Part shown: positions 39,970 to 48,826 of the stretch, one piece after another | Layout of the letters: each line of letters begins with the position of its first letter | Numbering within the stretch: position 1 is the stretch's first letter | Source of the DNA: an uncultured delta proteobacterium | GTDB taxonomy: Bacteria; Desulfobacterota; Desulfobulbia; Desulfobulbales; Desulfurivibrionaceae | DNA: 64,000 nt | Assembly (NCBI GenBank): GCA_903869265.1 | Contig: CAIPYE010000017.1 | Coordinates: 62,001-126,000 of the forward strand | Direction of reading: 5' to 3' | Position numbers and translations under genes: made by a program | The notes under the pieces: model-generated | What the model was told of the DNA's origin: nothing | Databases searched by the model: none | Seen by the model: the letters and a program-made list of their open reading frames with translations, nothing else

Positions 39970-40193
39970 CTTTTAAATTCTCTGTCCGGGTCCACCTGTT
40001 CTTTCCGTGATACACCCTGAACCATGATGATGGTTACAGGAAAACACATACTCAACAGCGGCATCACAAAACCATACTTCACACCATATTATTGGCTGTG
40101 CGGCCTTTGCTTGCCCTGTCCCCTCCGAGCGGGGAGGGGGCAGGCAATGGCCGCATCGTCCCGTTTATTTTCCGACTTAATAATGGGGGGCGA

Positions 40194-41423
40194 ATGACTA
40201 ACAGCCCCCCTTCAAAAGTAGACCGTATTCCCAATGGTCCCGCGTTAATACTGGCATCCGGCGTTGATTCGCTCGTTTTAACAATTGATGTCATTTGGAA
40301 GGACGATTCCTTTTTTAAACATCTTGCTGCGATGAAAGCCATTGCCAAGCAAGAAGAAAAAGATGTCGCCATTACCATTGGCAGCCGTGAAGGTCGGGAA
40401 CCCTTGTTGCTCTCAATAAAACCTTTCGGCACTAAAGGGCACGAATGGATACTGCAAGGCGATGATTATGCCCTCACCATTGGAGACTGGCTTGAGCCGA
40501 AATCGCGGCCAGGCATTAACGCTACGATCCGTTCTGAGACATTGTGGGCGCTCGGGCCTGAAATCGCTGTCACTATCCTACTTGATCTCCTTACTTCGTC
40601 CGGCGCTCGTATACAGAGAGTAAAACCTAGCCGGGTTGATCTGTGCGTTGACTACCTCATGCCCGAAAGACAGTGGTCAAGAAATCTTGAGAAATACATG
40701 GTCACCAGGGCGGTCGATTGTTCGCCGCATAGTCGCCATAAAGTTTTCTCCGGTTTCAGTCTAGGCAAGGGCAGTGTTGTTGGTCGCCTTTATGACAAAC
40801 CGCTTGAAATCAGCCAGAAATCAAAAAAGTTCTGGATGTACAATGTATGGGGCATTGAATCGGTGCCGGAAGGATGCCGCATCATCCGAGTGGAAGGGCA
40901 ATTCCGAAGGGCGGCGATAAAAGAACTCGGTATCGACTCGGTGGCCGATCTGTTTGCCCACCTTGACAACCTGTGGGCCTATTTTTCGAAGGCTTGGCTT
41001 AAGTTCCAAAACAACCCCGGCAAACATCACCTGTTACGCAAGACGTTCCCTTTTTGGAAAACTATCCAGAACGGTTTTTACGGCGTACAGGATGCGCAGC
41101 CATTGATCCGCTGCAAATCACTCCAGACCAAGAAAAAACAAATAGCTGCACAAGTCTATGGCCTCCTGAACAGCTTCATTGCCATTGAGCAGGAGGAAAA
41201 GGGCGCGGCTATCGGCCAGGAAACCACCATGAAAAACTCTCTTGTCAGGCTTGGCGACTATTTCAAGCAAGACGGCAAAAATGAATTTGAATTGAACATC
41301 GACATTATCACAAAAAGGGCCAAGCACAACAAGGCCAAGACAAAAATGCTTGAAGTCGACAAGCAGAGAAGCACTATGGGATTCCCTTCAAACCTGCCAA
41401 TTGAGCTAAATACAAAGGAGTAG
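40194..41423 (+). CDS. Replication-initiation-factor-like protein (rolling-circle Rep/Rep_trans-type)
   Basis: VDSLVLTIDV, RVDLCVDYL, GRLYDKPLEI, RIIRVEGQFRR motifs; ATG at 40194 preferred. Confidence 0.65.
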   Translation: MTNSPPSKVDRIPNGPALILASGVDSLVLTIDVIWKDDSFFKHLAAMKAIAKQEEKDVAITIGSREGREPLLLSIKPFGTKGHEWILQGDDYALTIGDWLEPKSRPGINATIRSETLWALGPEIAVTILLDLLTSSGARIQRVKPSRVDLCVDYLMPERQWSRNLEKYMVTRAVDCSPHSRHKVFSGFSLGKGSVVGRLYDKPLEISQKSKKFWMYNVWGIESVPEGCRIIRVEGQFRRAAIKELGIDSVADLFAHLDNLWAYFSKAWLKFQNNPGKHHLLRKTFPFWKTIQNGFYGVQDAQPLIRCKSLQTKKKQIAAQVYGLLNSFIAIEQEEKGAAIGQETTMKNSLVRLGDYFKQDGKNEFELNIDIITKRAKHNKAKTKMLEVDKQRSTMGFPSNLPIELNTKE

Positions 41424-41427
41424 AAAA

Positions 41428-41637
41428 ATGACACCGACCTTAGAGGATATGGCTATTCTTCGTCTTTCCGCAGTGAAAAGACTGACAGGGCTTTGCCGGA
41501 GCAGTATTTATCAGATGATGAAAGACGGCATTTTCCCCCGATCTGTTTCTCTTGGCTATCGTGCGGTAGGATGGATGGCCTGTGACATTCACGCATGGTT
41601 GTATGCTAAGAAATGCGGGCAGGAGTATCGGGCATAA
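41428..41637 (+). CDS. AlpA-family (MerR-like HTH) regulator / excisionase
   Basis: ILRLSAVKRLTGLCRSSIYQMMKDGIFPRSVSLGYRAVGWMACDIHAWL. Confidence 0.9.
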   Translation: MTPTLEDMAILRLSAVKRLTGLCRSSIYQMMKDGIFPRSVSLGYRAVGWMACDIHAWLYAKKCGQEYRA

Positions 41638-41660
41638 ATCTCATGCCAATCGGCTAGAGA

Positions 41661-42890
41661 TTATCCCTCTGCTGACCGGAGAGGAATGATCTTTGCCCCG
41701 GTTTTCAGCGCATCAAGATAATCACCCCAAGCCTGCATCATCTTCCGGCGTTCTGGAAGATGGGCCGTGCGGTTATAGGCTCTTCCCAGCGGATCGCGCA
41801 CGGCATGGGCAAGCTGGTGTTCTATGAAGTCGGGACGGAAGCCCAATACTTCATCAAGGATGGTTCGGGCCACTGCCCGGAAACCATGCCCGGTTATCTC
41901 CGTTTTTGTGTCAATACCCATCCGCCGCATGGCCGCATTCATGGTCATATCGGATATAGGTCTTGAATAGGTTCTTGCGGAAGGGAACACATAGGGGCTG
42001 CTACTGCTGAGCGGGTGAATCTCCCGCAGGATCGCCACCGCCTGTTTTGCCAGAGGGACAATGTGCGGAGTCTTTGTCTTGTTCACCATGTATGACCACT
42101 CGCCCTTGTCCAGGTCCACGTCAGCCCATTGCATGGCCCGTAGCTCGCCGGGACGGACAAACAGTAGGGGAAGCAGACGCAAGGCGCAACGGACCACCAG
42201 GGAGCCTTGGTAGCCGTCTAGCATCCGCAACAAGGGGGCAACCTCTTTGGGATCGGTGGTGGCTGCCCGGTGGGTTGTTTTGATCGGGGTAAGCGCTCCT
42301 TTTAAATCGCCGGAGGGGTCACGTTCACACCTGCCGGTTGCCACCCCATACCTGAATACCTGCCCGCAGAGTCCGCGCACCCGATGGGCTGTGTAATTCG
42401 CTCCACGTGCTTCTATCTGGCGGAACATGGCCAGCAGCACAGGAGCATTGATCGCAGGAAGGGGTTTGTCTCCAATCTCCCCAAAAACGTCACGGGCTAG
42501 CATGGCAAGAATCGCCTCCGCTGTCCGTGGTGCCCATTGTGGTGAAAACTGGCTGTGCCACTCGCGGGCCACGACTTCAAAGGTCTCTTGCTCCCGGATC
42601 ATGGCCGCTTCCTGTTCCTTCTTGGCTGCGCCGGGGTCAATCCCCTTGGCTATCAGCTCTCGGGCCTCTTCCCGCCTTTGTCTTGCATCGGCAAGAGAGA
42701 TTTGGGGGTATGCGCCAAGGGACAACAGCTTTTCCCTACCCCCAAAACGGTATTTGAAACGCCACAATTTGCCGCCGGTGGGCGTGATCAACAGAAACAA
42801 TCCGCTACCGTCAAAGAGCTTGATGTCCTTGGCAGCTGGCTTGATGGCGCGAATCTGCATGTCCGTCAATGGCACGGTTCGCTTAGGCAT
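41661..42890 (-). CDS. Tyrosine-type site-specific integrase (P4-like, DUF4102 N-terminus)
   Basis: LTDMQIRAIKPAAKDIKLFDGSGLFLLITPTGGKLWRFKYRFGG; catalytic HGFRAVART...EHQLAH...YNR. Confidence 0.95.
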   Translation of the reverse strand: MPKRTVPLTDMQIRAIKPAAKDIKLFDGSGLFLLITPTGGKLWRFKYRFGGREKLLSLGAYPQISLADARQRREEARELIAKGIDPGAAKKEQEAAMIREQETFEVVAREWHSQFSPQWAPRTAEAILAMLARDVFGEIGDKPLPAINAPVLLAMFRQIEARGANYTAHRVRGLCGQVFRYGVATGRCERDPSGDLKGALTPIKTTHRAATTDPKEVAPLLRMLDGYQGSLVVRCALRLLPLLFVRPGELRAMQWADVDLDKGEWSYMVNKTKTPHIVPLAKQAVAILREIHPLSSSSPYVFPSARTYSRPISDMTMNAAMRRMGIDTKTEITGHGFRAVARTILDEVLGFRPDFIEHQLAHAVRDPLGRAYNRTAHLPERRKMMQAWGDYLDALKTGAKIIPLRSAEG

Positions 42891-42915
42891 GGCCCTTCCT
42901 CCAGAGTAGGATTAT

Positions 42916-42970
42916 TTTGGGGGTATCTCTATTCTGGTTTTGGGGGTACACCCCCAAAGATACCCCCAAA
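42916..42970. promoter_or_regulatory. Candidate integrase arm-type sites, right end
   Basis: TTTGGGGGTA at 42916 and 42939; TACCCCCAAA at 42961. Confidence 0.5.
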
Positions 42971-43021
42971 CCTTCTGGAATTTAGCATATCAGGATGGAA
43001 GTCGGCGGACAACAGAAAAAG

Positions 43022-43047
43022 AAAAAGCCCTGATTTCTCAGGGCTTT
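43022..43047 (-). terminator. Terminator downstream of tRNA-Leu, supplied by island
   Basis: AAAGCCCTGA/TCAGGGCTTT stem; minus-strand T run. Confidence 0.75.
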
Positions 43048-43080
43048 CAGGGCGATACTGGAAGGTATCGGATTATGCGT

Positions 43081-43167
43081 TGGTGCCGGAGGTCGGAATC
43101 GAACCGACATGGGGTCGCCCCCGCGGGATTTTGAGTCCCGTGCGTCTACCAGTTTCACCACTCCGGC
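43081..43167 (-). tRNA. tRNA-Leu (anticodon CAA)
   Basis: GCCGGAGTGGTGAAACTGGTAGACGCACGGGACTCAAAATCCCG...GGTTCGATTCCGACCTCCGGCACCA; anticodon loop CTCAAAA; encoded CCA. Confidence 0.95.
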
Positions 43168-43267
43168 AGAATGGCGATGCCGCCTGTGACGGCGGCATAG
43201 GACGAACACTATAGAGGCCTTGCCGAGCCCTGTCAAGCCCTAAAGAACAGCACCCTTCCCTGAGGTT

Positions 43268-43837
43268 TCAGTGGCCGGTTTCCAGGAAAATTCTTTGGAA
43301 CCGGTAGAAGTAATCCACCCCGGACCAGACCGTCATCACTGCGGAAACATAGAGGATACCCTTGCCCAGTTCGTGCAGGAAGGGGATGGGCACGACGCCC
43401 AGGGGGAAGATGAGAATACAGAGCGCGGTGTACTGTAAAACGCTTTTCAGTTTGCCCATGCCGCTGGCCGCGACCACAATGCCCGAAGAGGCGGCTACGC
43501 CGCGGAGGCCGGTGATCACCAGTTCCCTGGCCAGGATGATGAACACCAGCCAGGCCGGGATCTGGTCCATGGGGATCAGCATGACCAAGGCCGCGCAGAC
43601 CAGCACTTTGTCTGCCACCGGGTCCATCAATTTGCCCAGAACTGTTTCGATCTTGTGCTTGCGGGCGTAATAGCCGTCGGCAAGATCGGTGAGCGCCCCG
43701 GTGAGGAAAAGAAAAAAGGCGAACAGACTGACCCCGACGCTGGGTTGGGGATAGAGAAAAAAGAGCAGGACCGGCGCCACCGCAAAGCGGTAGCCGGTGA
43801 GCAGATTGGGAACGGTGAAGATCGCGTGTCGGCTCAT
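43268..43837 (-). CDS. pgsA: CDP-diacylglycerol--glycerol-3-phosphate 3-phosphatidyltransferase
   Basis: DLADGYYARKHKIETVLGKLMDPVADKVL CDP-alcohol phosphatidyltransferase motif. Confidence 0.92.
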   Translation of the reverse strand: MSRHAIFTVPNLLTGYRFAVAPVLLFFLYPQPSVGVSLFAFFLFLTGALTDLADGYYARKHKIETVLGKLMDPVADKVLVCAALVMLIPMDQIPAWLVFIILARELVITGLRGVAASSGIVVAASGMGKLKSVLQYTALCILIFPLGVVPIPFLHELGKGILYVSAVMTVWSGVDYFYRFQRIFLETGH

Positions 43838-43842
43838 GGAAG

Positions 43843-44511
43843 CTAATTGGCTGCTCCCAGCCAGCGGGAGGATGGGGCCGCCGCGGCTGTCAGTTGTCGG
43901 TAATGCTGGATAACCTTGGCCACATACTGCTGGGTTTCCGGGATCAACGGAATGCCCTGGGCGGCTTCGACCCTGCTTGGCCCAGCATTGTAGGCGGCCA
44001 GGGCCAGCCTGAGGTTGCCGCCGAAGCGGGCCATCATCTGGCGCAGGTAATTGGTGCCGCCAAAGATATTTTCCTGGGGGTCGAACGGGTTCCAGACATT
44101 CAGGTCGGCTGCGGTTTCCGGCATCAACTGCATAAGGCCCTTGGCCCCCTTGGAAGAAACGGCCTGGCAGTCGAAGTTGGATTCGGTCTTGATAACGGCC
44201 TTGATCAACAGGGGATCCATCTCGTAGCGGCTGGCCGCCCTTTGGATATGCTCTTCATAGAGGCGCGGATCCCCGGCCCGGGCCGCCCGGCCACCCCGAA
44301 ATTGCGGCCGGATCACTTCGAGTTTGTAGCGGGGATCGTTGGGCACATTGGTGAAATGCACGGTGCCCTGCTGGTCGACAAAGGTGTAGATCGCAGCCTG
44401 CGCGCCATTCGGGGCCAGCAACAATGCCCAGACCAGCACGGCCAGGAAACGTCCCGTTATCCGTGCTCTGGTTTTCTCCCTATGTCGGGGAGGTTTCCCT
44501 GTCCGCGCCAT
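43843..44511 (-). CDS. Lytic transglycosylase (SLT) with DUF4124-like N-terminus
   Basis: AIYTFVDQQGTVHFTNVP; IKTESNFDCQAVSSKGAKGLMQLMPETA; ALAAYNAGP. Confidence 0.92.
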   Translation of the reverse strand: MARTGKPPRHREKTRARITGRFLAVLVWALLLAPNGAQAAIYTFVDQQGTVHFTNVPNDPRYKLEVIRPQFRGGRAARAGDPRLYEEHIQRAASRYEMDPLLIKAVIKTESNFDCQAVSSKGAKGLMQLMPETAADLNVWNPFDPQENIFGGTNYLRQMMARFGGNLRLALAAYNAGPSRVEAAQGIPLIPETQQYVAKVIQHYRQLTAAAAPSSRWLGAAN

Positions 44512-44550
44512 GTTTCGTCTCCGGGCAGATGCGCCTGCAAAAACAGTATA

Positions 44551-45198
44551 CTACGCTTTTGCTCTTTTTTCCCAGTCGGCCAAAAATTGTTCCATGCCGA
44601 GATCGGTGAGCGGATGCCGGGCAAGCTGGGCGATGACTTTGAAGGGGATCGTGGCGATATGGGCGCCCAACAAGGCCGCATCCACCACATGGATGGGATT
44701 GCGGATGCTGGCGACGATCACCTCGGTGGCATAGCCGTAGTTGTCGTAGATGTTCATGATGTCGCTGATCAGATCCATGCCGTTCTGGGAGATGTCGTCC
44801 AGTCGCCCGACAAAGGGACTCGCATAGCTGGCCCCGGCCTTGGCGGCCATCAGGGCCTGGCTGGCGGAAAAAATCAGGGTCACGTTGGTTCTGATCTTCT
44901 CATCGGCAAGCTGCTTGACCGCCTTGAGACCCTCGGTGGTCATGGGGATCTTGATCACGATGTTGGCGTGGATTGCGGCAAGCTCGCGGCCTTCCCGAAC
45001 CATGCCTTCGGCGTCCAATGCGATAACCTCGGCGCTGATCGGGCCGTCCACCACCTTGCAGATATCCTTGATGATCTCAACAAACGGTTTCTTCTCCCTG
45101 GCGATCAGCGAGGGGTTGGTGGTGACTCCGTCCACCATGCCCATGTCCACGGCTTTTTTGATTTCATCAAGATTTGCGGTATCAATAAAAAACTTCAT
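44551..45198 (-). CDS. Fructose-6-phosphate aldolase / transaldolase-like
   Basis: [44 protein letters not shown]. Confidence 0.93.
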   Translation of the reverse strand: MKFFIDTANLDEIKKAVDMGMVDGVTTNPSLIAREKKPFVEIIKDICKVVDGPISAEVIALDAEGMVREGRELAAIHANIVIKIPMTTEGLKAVKQLADEKIRTNVTLIFSASQALMAAKAGASYASPFVGRLDDISQNGMDLISDIMNIYDNYGYATEVIVASIRNPIHVVDAALLGAHIATIPFKVIAQLARHPLTDLGMEQFLADWEKRAKA

Positions 45199-45232
45199 CT
45201 ATTCTCTCCTTGTAAGGGCAAAAAAAGACGGC

Positions 45233-45517
45233 TCAGCCGTTTTCCTGCCGAGGTGTTTGGCGGCCAGCACAATAAACTTTCCGGCATTGTTCGCTGCAAA
45301 AAAATACAACCGTATCTTTGTCTTGTAACACAACGGCCTGCTTTTTGGGAATATAGATATGGCAGACCGGGTCTTCCACCAATTCATCATGGGCAGCAGA
45401 ATCGCCCGTGTTTGCGCCTTGCCCGCCACTGCTGGACCTGAGTTTTTTTTTCCTGCCGCCGGTCAGCAGGCGGTAGATGACATAGAGAAAAACCGCGTAG
45501 ATGAAGAGTTTAAACAC
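45233..45517 (-). CDS. Small membrane-anchored YHS/TRASH-like protein
   Basis: VFKLFIYAVFLYVIYRLL TM; EDPVCHIYIPKKQAVVLQDKDTVVFFCSEQCRKVY; GTG start overlapping folK stop. Confidence 0.7.
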   Translation of the reverse strand: MFKLFIYAVFLYVIYRLLTGGRKKKLRSSSGGQGANTGDSAAHDELVEDPVCHIYIPKKQAVVLQDKDTVVFFCSEQCRKVYCAGRQTPRQENG

Positions 45518-46028
45518 TGAAGGACTCCTTGTTTCGCCATTCCTGCCGCTCCACCCCTGCCTGGGCGCGGAGTTCGCCGCAGAGATCCAGGCTGGTCCGG
45601 CCCAGGACAGGATGCACATGCTTGGGTGCCAGTTCCGCCAGCGGCGCCAGCACGAAAAGGCGGTTGGCGATCTGCGGATGGGGAACGGTCAGTATTTTGC
45701 TTTGTATCATCAGGTCTCCGTAGTAGAGCAGGTCCAGATCGACGGGCCTGTCTTGGGTCAGGGCGCGATCCCGGCCCAGGTCTGTCTCGATGGCGAGCAT
45801 GGCGGCTAGTAGTTCGGTGGGGGAAAGGCTGGTGAAGATTTCGCCCACGGCATTGGTGAACCAGTGCTCCGTGTCCATGCCGACAGGCTCGGTTCGGTAT
45901 GGGCTCGATAACCCGTGCAGAGTAATCTCCGCCATGTGGCCCAACCGCTGCCAGGCCGCGATCAGATTGGCCTGGCCGTCACCGAGATTGGAACCCAGCC
46001 CGATAAAGGCCCGCTGTTGTTTTCCCAT
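45510..46028 (-). CDS. folK: 2-amino-4-hydroxy-6-hydroxymethyldihydropteridine pyrophosphokinase
   Basis: AFIGLGSNLGD; RPVDLDLLYYGD; VPHPQIANRLFVLAPL. Confidence 0.93.
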   Translation of the reverse strand: MGKQQRAFIGLGSNLGDGQANLIAAWQRLGHMAEITLHGLSSPYRTEPVGMDTEHWFTNAVGEIFTSLSPTELLAAMLAIETDLGRDRALTQDRPVDLDLLYYGDLMIQSKILTVPHPQIANRLFVLAPLAELAPKHVHPVLGRTSLDLCGELRAQAGVERQEWRNKESFSV

Positions 46029-46051
46029 GGAGCCTCTTGAAAAATCCCCAA

Positions 46052-46165
46052 AGTTCCCTCCCGTCGAGGGAGGGCTAGGGAGAGGGGGAAATAGCTGGAA
46101 CGGTAGATTGCAACTTCACCCTTCCCCCGGTCTATACGCCCTCGACGGGAGGGGGAGTCAATTTG
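46052..46165. repeat. Repeat family 2 copy A (dapB-folK intergenic)
   Basis: CCCTCCCGTCGAGGG terminal inverted repeats; reverse complement aligns with 61297-61410. Confidence 0.78.
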
Positions 46166-46175
46166 GAAGAAGCTC

Positions 46176-46985
46176 CTAAATATCCTGCAAGCCCAGCACG
46201 TCGAACATGGTGTAGAGTCCGTTGGGCTTGCCCACCACCCAGGCGGCGGCAAGGGCCGCACCCCGGGCGAAGTTGTCCCGGCTATGGGCCCGGTGGGTGA
46301 GTTCCAGCCTCTCCCCTGCCCCGGCAAAATAGACGGTGTGTTCGCCCACGATATCCCCGGCCCGGATGGTCTGGATGCCGATTTCCTTGTCTGTGCGTGC
46401 GCCGATCATGCCGTGGCGGGAATAGACCCCCACCTCGGCCAGGTTGCGGTGCACGCCTTCCGCCACCATCTCCCCCAATTTGAGAGCCGTGCCGCTGGGC
46501 GCGTCCTTTTTCATCCGATGGTGGGCCTCGACGATCTCGATATCGTAGGCATCGCCCAGCAGGGCGGCCATCTTCCGGGCAATCTTGAACAACACATTGA
46601 CGCCCACTGCCATGTTCGGGGACTGGACGCAGGGGAAATTCCGGCTCAATTCGGCAAGTTCAGCCAGATTATCGGGGCTGAGCCCAGTGGTGCCGATGAC
46701 CATGGCCTTTTTTGCCTGGGCCGCCTTGCGGGCCAGGGCCATGGTGGCCTCGTGGAAGGTGAAGTCAATAACCACGTCGCCCTGGTCCTTGACCGCCTCG
46801 AAGCTGTCCGCAACCGTAATGCCCAAAGCGCCCATCCCAGCCAGTTCGCCGAGATCCTTGCCCAGCTCCGGGGTATCGGGCCGCTCAAAGCCAGCGGCCA
46901 AGGTCAACCCTTCCTGTTGGTGCACCATATAGCTGATCCGGCGGCCCATCCTGCCTGCGGCCCCGGCGACAATAACCTTGGTCAT
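46176..46985 (-). CDS. dapB: 4-hydroxy-tetrahydrodipicolinate reductase
   Basis: VIVAGAAGRMGRRI; EAHHRMKKDAPSGTA. Confidence 0.96.
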   Translation of the reverse strand: MTKVIVAGAAGRMGRRISYMVHQQEGLTLAAGFERPDTPELGKDLGELAGMGALGITVADSFEAVKDQGDVVIDFTFHEATMALARKAAQAKKAMVIGTTGLSPDNLAELAELSRNFPCVQSPNMAVGVNVLFKIARKMAALLGDAYDIEIVEAHHRMKKDAPSGTALKLGEMVAEGVHRNLAEVGVYSRHGMIGARTDKEIGIQTIRAGDIVGEHTVYFAGAGERLELTHRAHSRDNFARGAALAAAWVVGKPNGLYTMFDVLGLQDI

Positions 46986-47053
46986 GATCTTCTCCTTAAA
47001 ATTCAGCTGTCAGTTGAGAGCTATAAGCACACGGCTATGCGCCTTGGCGCAAC

Positions 47054-47938
47054 TTATACCAGCCCGCAGTCGGCCAGAACCTTCCTGAGCTTCTCGGTGT
47101 TTGCCTCGCTCATCTTGTACAGAGGCAGACGCGGAGCACTGTTTTTGATCTTGCCCATTATGGCCAGCGACGTCTTGGCCGGGGTCGGGTTGGTCTCGAT
47201 GAACATCGCGCCCATGAGCGGGAAAAGCTTGTAATGCAGCTTGCGGGCCTTGGTAAAATCCCCGGTCAGGGCTGCGTCCATCATGGCGGCCATGTCCTTG
47301 GGCGCCACGTTGGAGGTAACGGAAATCACCCCGGTGCCGCCGATGGCCACCGTGGCCATGGAGGTGAAATCGTCGCCGGACATCACCGCAAAATTCTTGG
47401 GGCAAAGGCGGATGACCTGGCTGATCTGGTTCAGATCCGCAGTGGCTTCCTTGACGCCGACGATGTTCTTGATCTTGGCGCAGCGGGCCACGGTCTCCGG
47501 CAGCATGTTGACGCTGGTGCGGCTGGGCACATTGTAGAGGATGATGGGGATATCCACCGCCTCGGCCACTGCCTTGAAATGCTGGTAGAGCCCTTCCTGG
47601 GTGGGCTTGTTGTAGTAGGGCGTGATCATCAGGGCGCCGTCGGCCCCCGCAGCCTTGGCGGCGCGGGTCAGCTCGATGGATTCGCTGGTGGAGTTGGAGC
47701 CGGTTCCGGCCAACACAGGCACCCTCCCCTTGACGGTCTTGATGGTCAGCGCCACCACCCGATGGTGCTCTTCATGGGTCAGGGTGGCGGACTCGCCGGT
47801 GGTGCCGCAGGGCACGATGCCGTGGGTGCCGTTCTTGATCTGGAACTCGATGAGATCCTTCAACCCCTTTTCATCGACCTTGCCGTCCTTGGTAAAGGGC
47901 GTGACAATGGCCACATAGGCGCCGCGAAACTTGTTCAT
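47054..47938 (-). CDS. dapA: 4-hydroxy-tetrahydrodipicolinate synthase
   Basis: GTTGESATLTHEEH; YNVPSRTSVNM. Confidence 0.97.
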   Translation of the reverse strand: MNKFRGAYVAIVTPFTKDGKVDEKGLKDLIEFQIKNGTHGIVPCGTTGESATLTHEEHHRVVALTIKTVKGRVPVLAGTGSNSTSESIELTRAAKAAGADGALMITPYYNKPTQEGLYQHFKAVAEAVDIPIILYNVPSRTSVNMLPETVARCAKIKNIVGVKEATADLNQISQVIRLCPKNFAVMSGDDFTSMATVAIGGTGVISVTSNVAPKDMAAMMDAALTGDFTKARKLHYKLFPLMGAMFIETNPTPAKTSLAIMGKIKNSAPRLPLYKMSEANTEKLRKVLADCGLV

Positions 47939-47987
47939 AACTTCCTCCTGTGTCTCTCAATCAAAGGCAAAAAAGGGGGGTGGCCCC

Positions 47988-48824
47988 TTACGACTTCGTC
48001 CGTATTGCTTCGGCGTGCAGCCGACCTTCGTAGATAAAATTGGCTGGCCCTTCCAGATAAACGCCGGCAATCTCTTGACCGGCAAGGGTGTAATGGATGG
48101 TCAACAGCTCGCCGCCCGAGGTGGTCACCGCCACTGGGGGCTGCGCCAGACCGAGAATTCCGGCGATGATGCCTGCGGCCACGGCGCCGGTGCCGCAGGC
48201 CAGGGTTTCCCCCTCGACCCCGCGCTCATAGGTGCGGACGATCAGGCCGTTGCCACCCTGCTGCTTCACAAAATTAACATTGGTCCCGGCTGGCTGGAAG
48301 CGCTCGTGGAAGCGGATAGTTCTGCCCCATTCCAGCACCGGGGCCTGCGCGATGTCTTCCATGAAGAGCACGGCATGGGGTACCCCTGTGTTGAGGCTAT
48401 GCACCACCTGCTCCTGGCCGTTGACCATGAGCTTCTCATGCAGGTGCAGGGTGTTGGGCGCGGTCATCTTGAGCTTGACCGACTGGCCCGTCACCTCGGC
48501 CTCAATGGGTCCGGCCACGGTCTCAAAGCGCATCCGCGCCGGGGCTATGCCGTGGTCATGGGCAAAGCGGGCGGCGCAGCGGGCGCCGTTGCCGCACATT
48601 TCGGCCCAGCTGCCGTCACCGTTCAAGAACTGCCAGCGGAAATCCGCGCTCTCGCTGTTTTCAATCAAGATCAGGCCGTCCGCGCCCACGGAAACCCTCC
48701 GCTCGCACACCGCCCTGGCAAAACCGGGCATCTCTTCCCGGCTCAAAAACGGAGTGCGATGGTCAATGAGGATGAAGTCATTGCCGGTGCCGCTCATCTT
48801 GGTGAACTCAATGGGAAACTGCAT
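47988..48824 (-). CDS. dapF: Diaminopimelate epimerase
   Basis: KMSGTGNDFILID; MCGNGARCAARF; ACGTGAVAAG. Confidence 0.96.
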   Translation of the reverse strand: MQFPIEFTKMSGTGNDFILIDHRTPFLSREEMPGFARAVCERRVSVGADGLILIENSESADFRWQFLNGDGSWAEMCGNGARCAARFAHDHGIAPARMRFETVAGPIEAEVTGQSVKLKMTAPNTLHLHEKLMVNGQEQVVHSLNTGVPHAVLFMEDIAQAPVLEWGRTIRFHERFQPAGTNVNFVKQQGGNGLIVRTYERGVEGETLACGTGAVAAGIIAGILGLAQPPVAVTTSGGELLTIHYTLAGQEIAGVYLEGPANFIYEGRLHAEAIRTKS

Positions 48825-48826
48825 GG

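Larger units (their letters stand above)
32984..43167. mobile_element. tRNA-Leu-integrated genomic island / integrative element (~10 kb)
   Basis: Tyrosine integrase next to tRNA 3' end; AlpA-like and Rep-like genes; tRNA 3'-end remnant at far boundary; shared CCCCCAAA repeats at both ends; AT-richer content. Confidence 0.85.

Noticed and set aside
43894-45441. 515-aa plus-strand ORF
   Set aside because: Spans the antisense of the lytic transglycosylase and transaldolase genes
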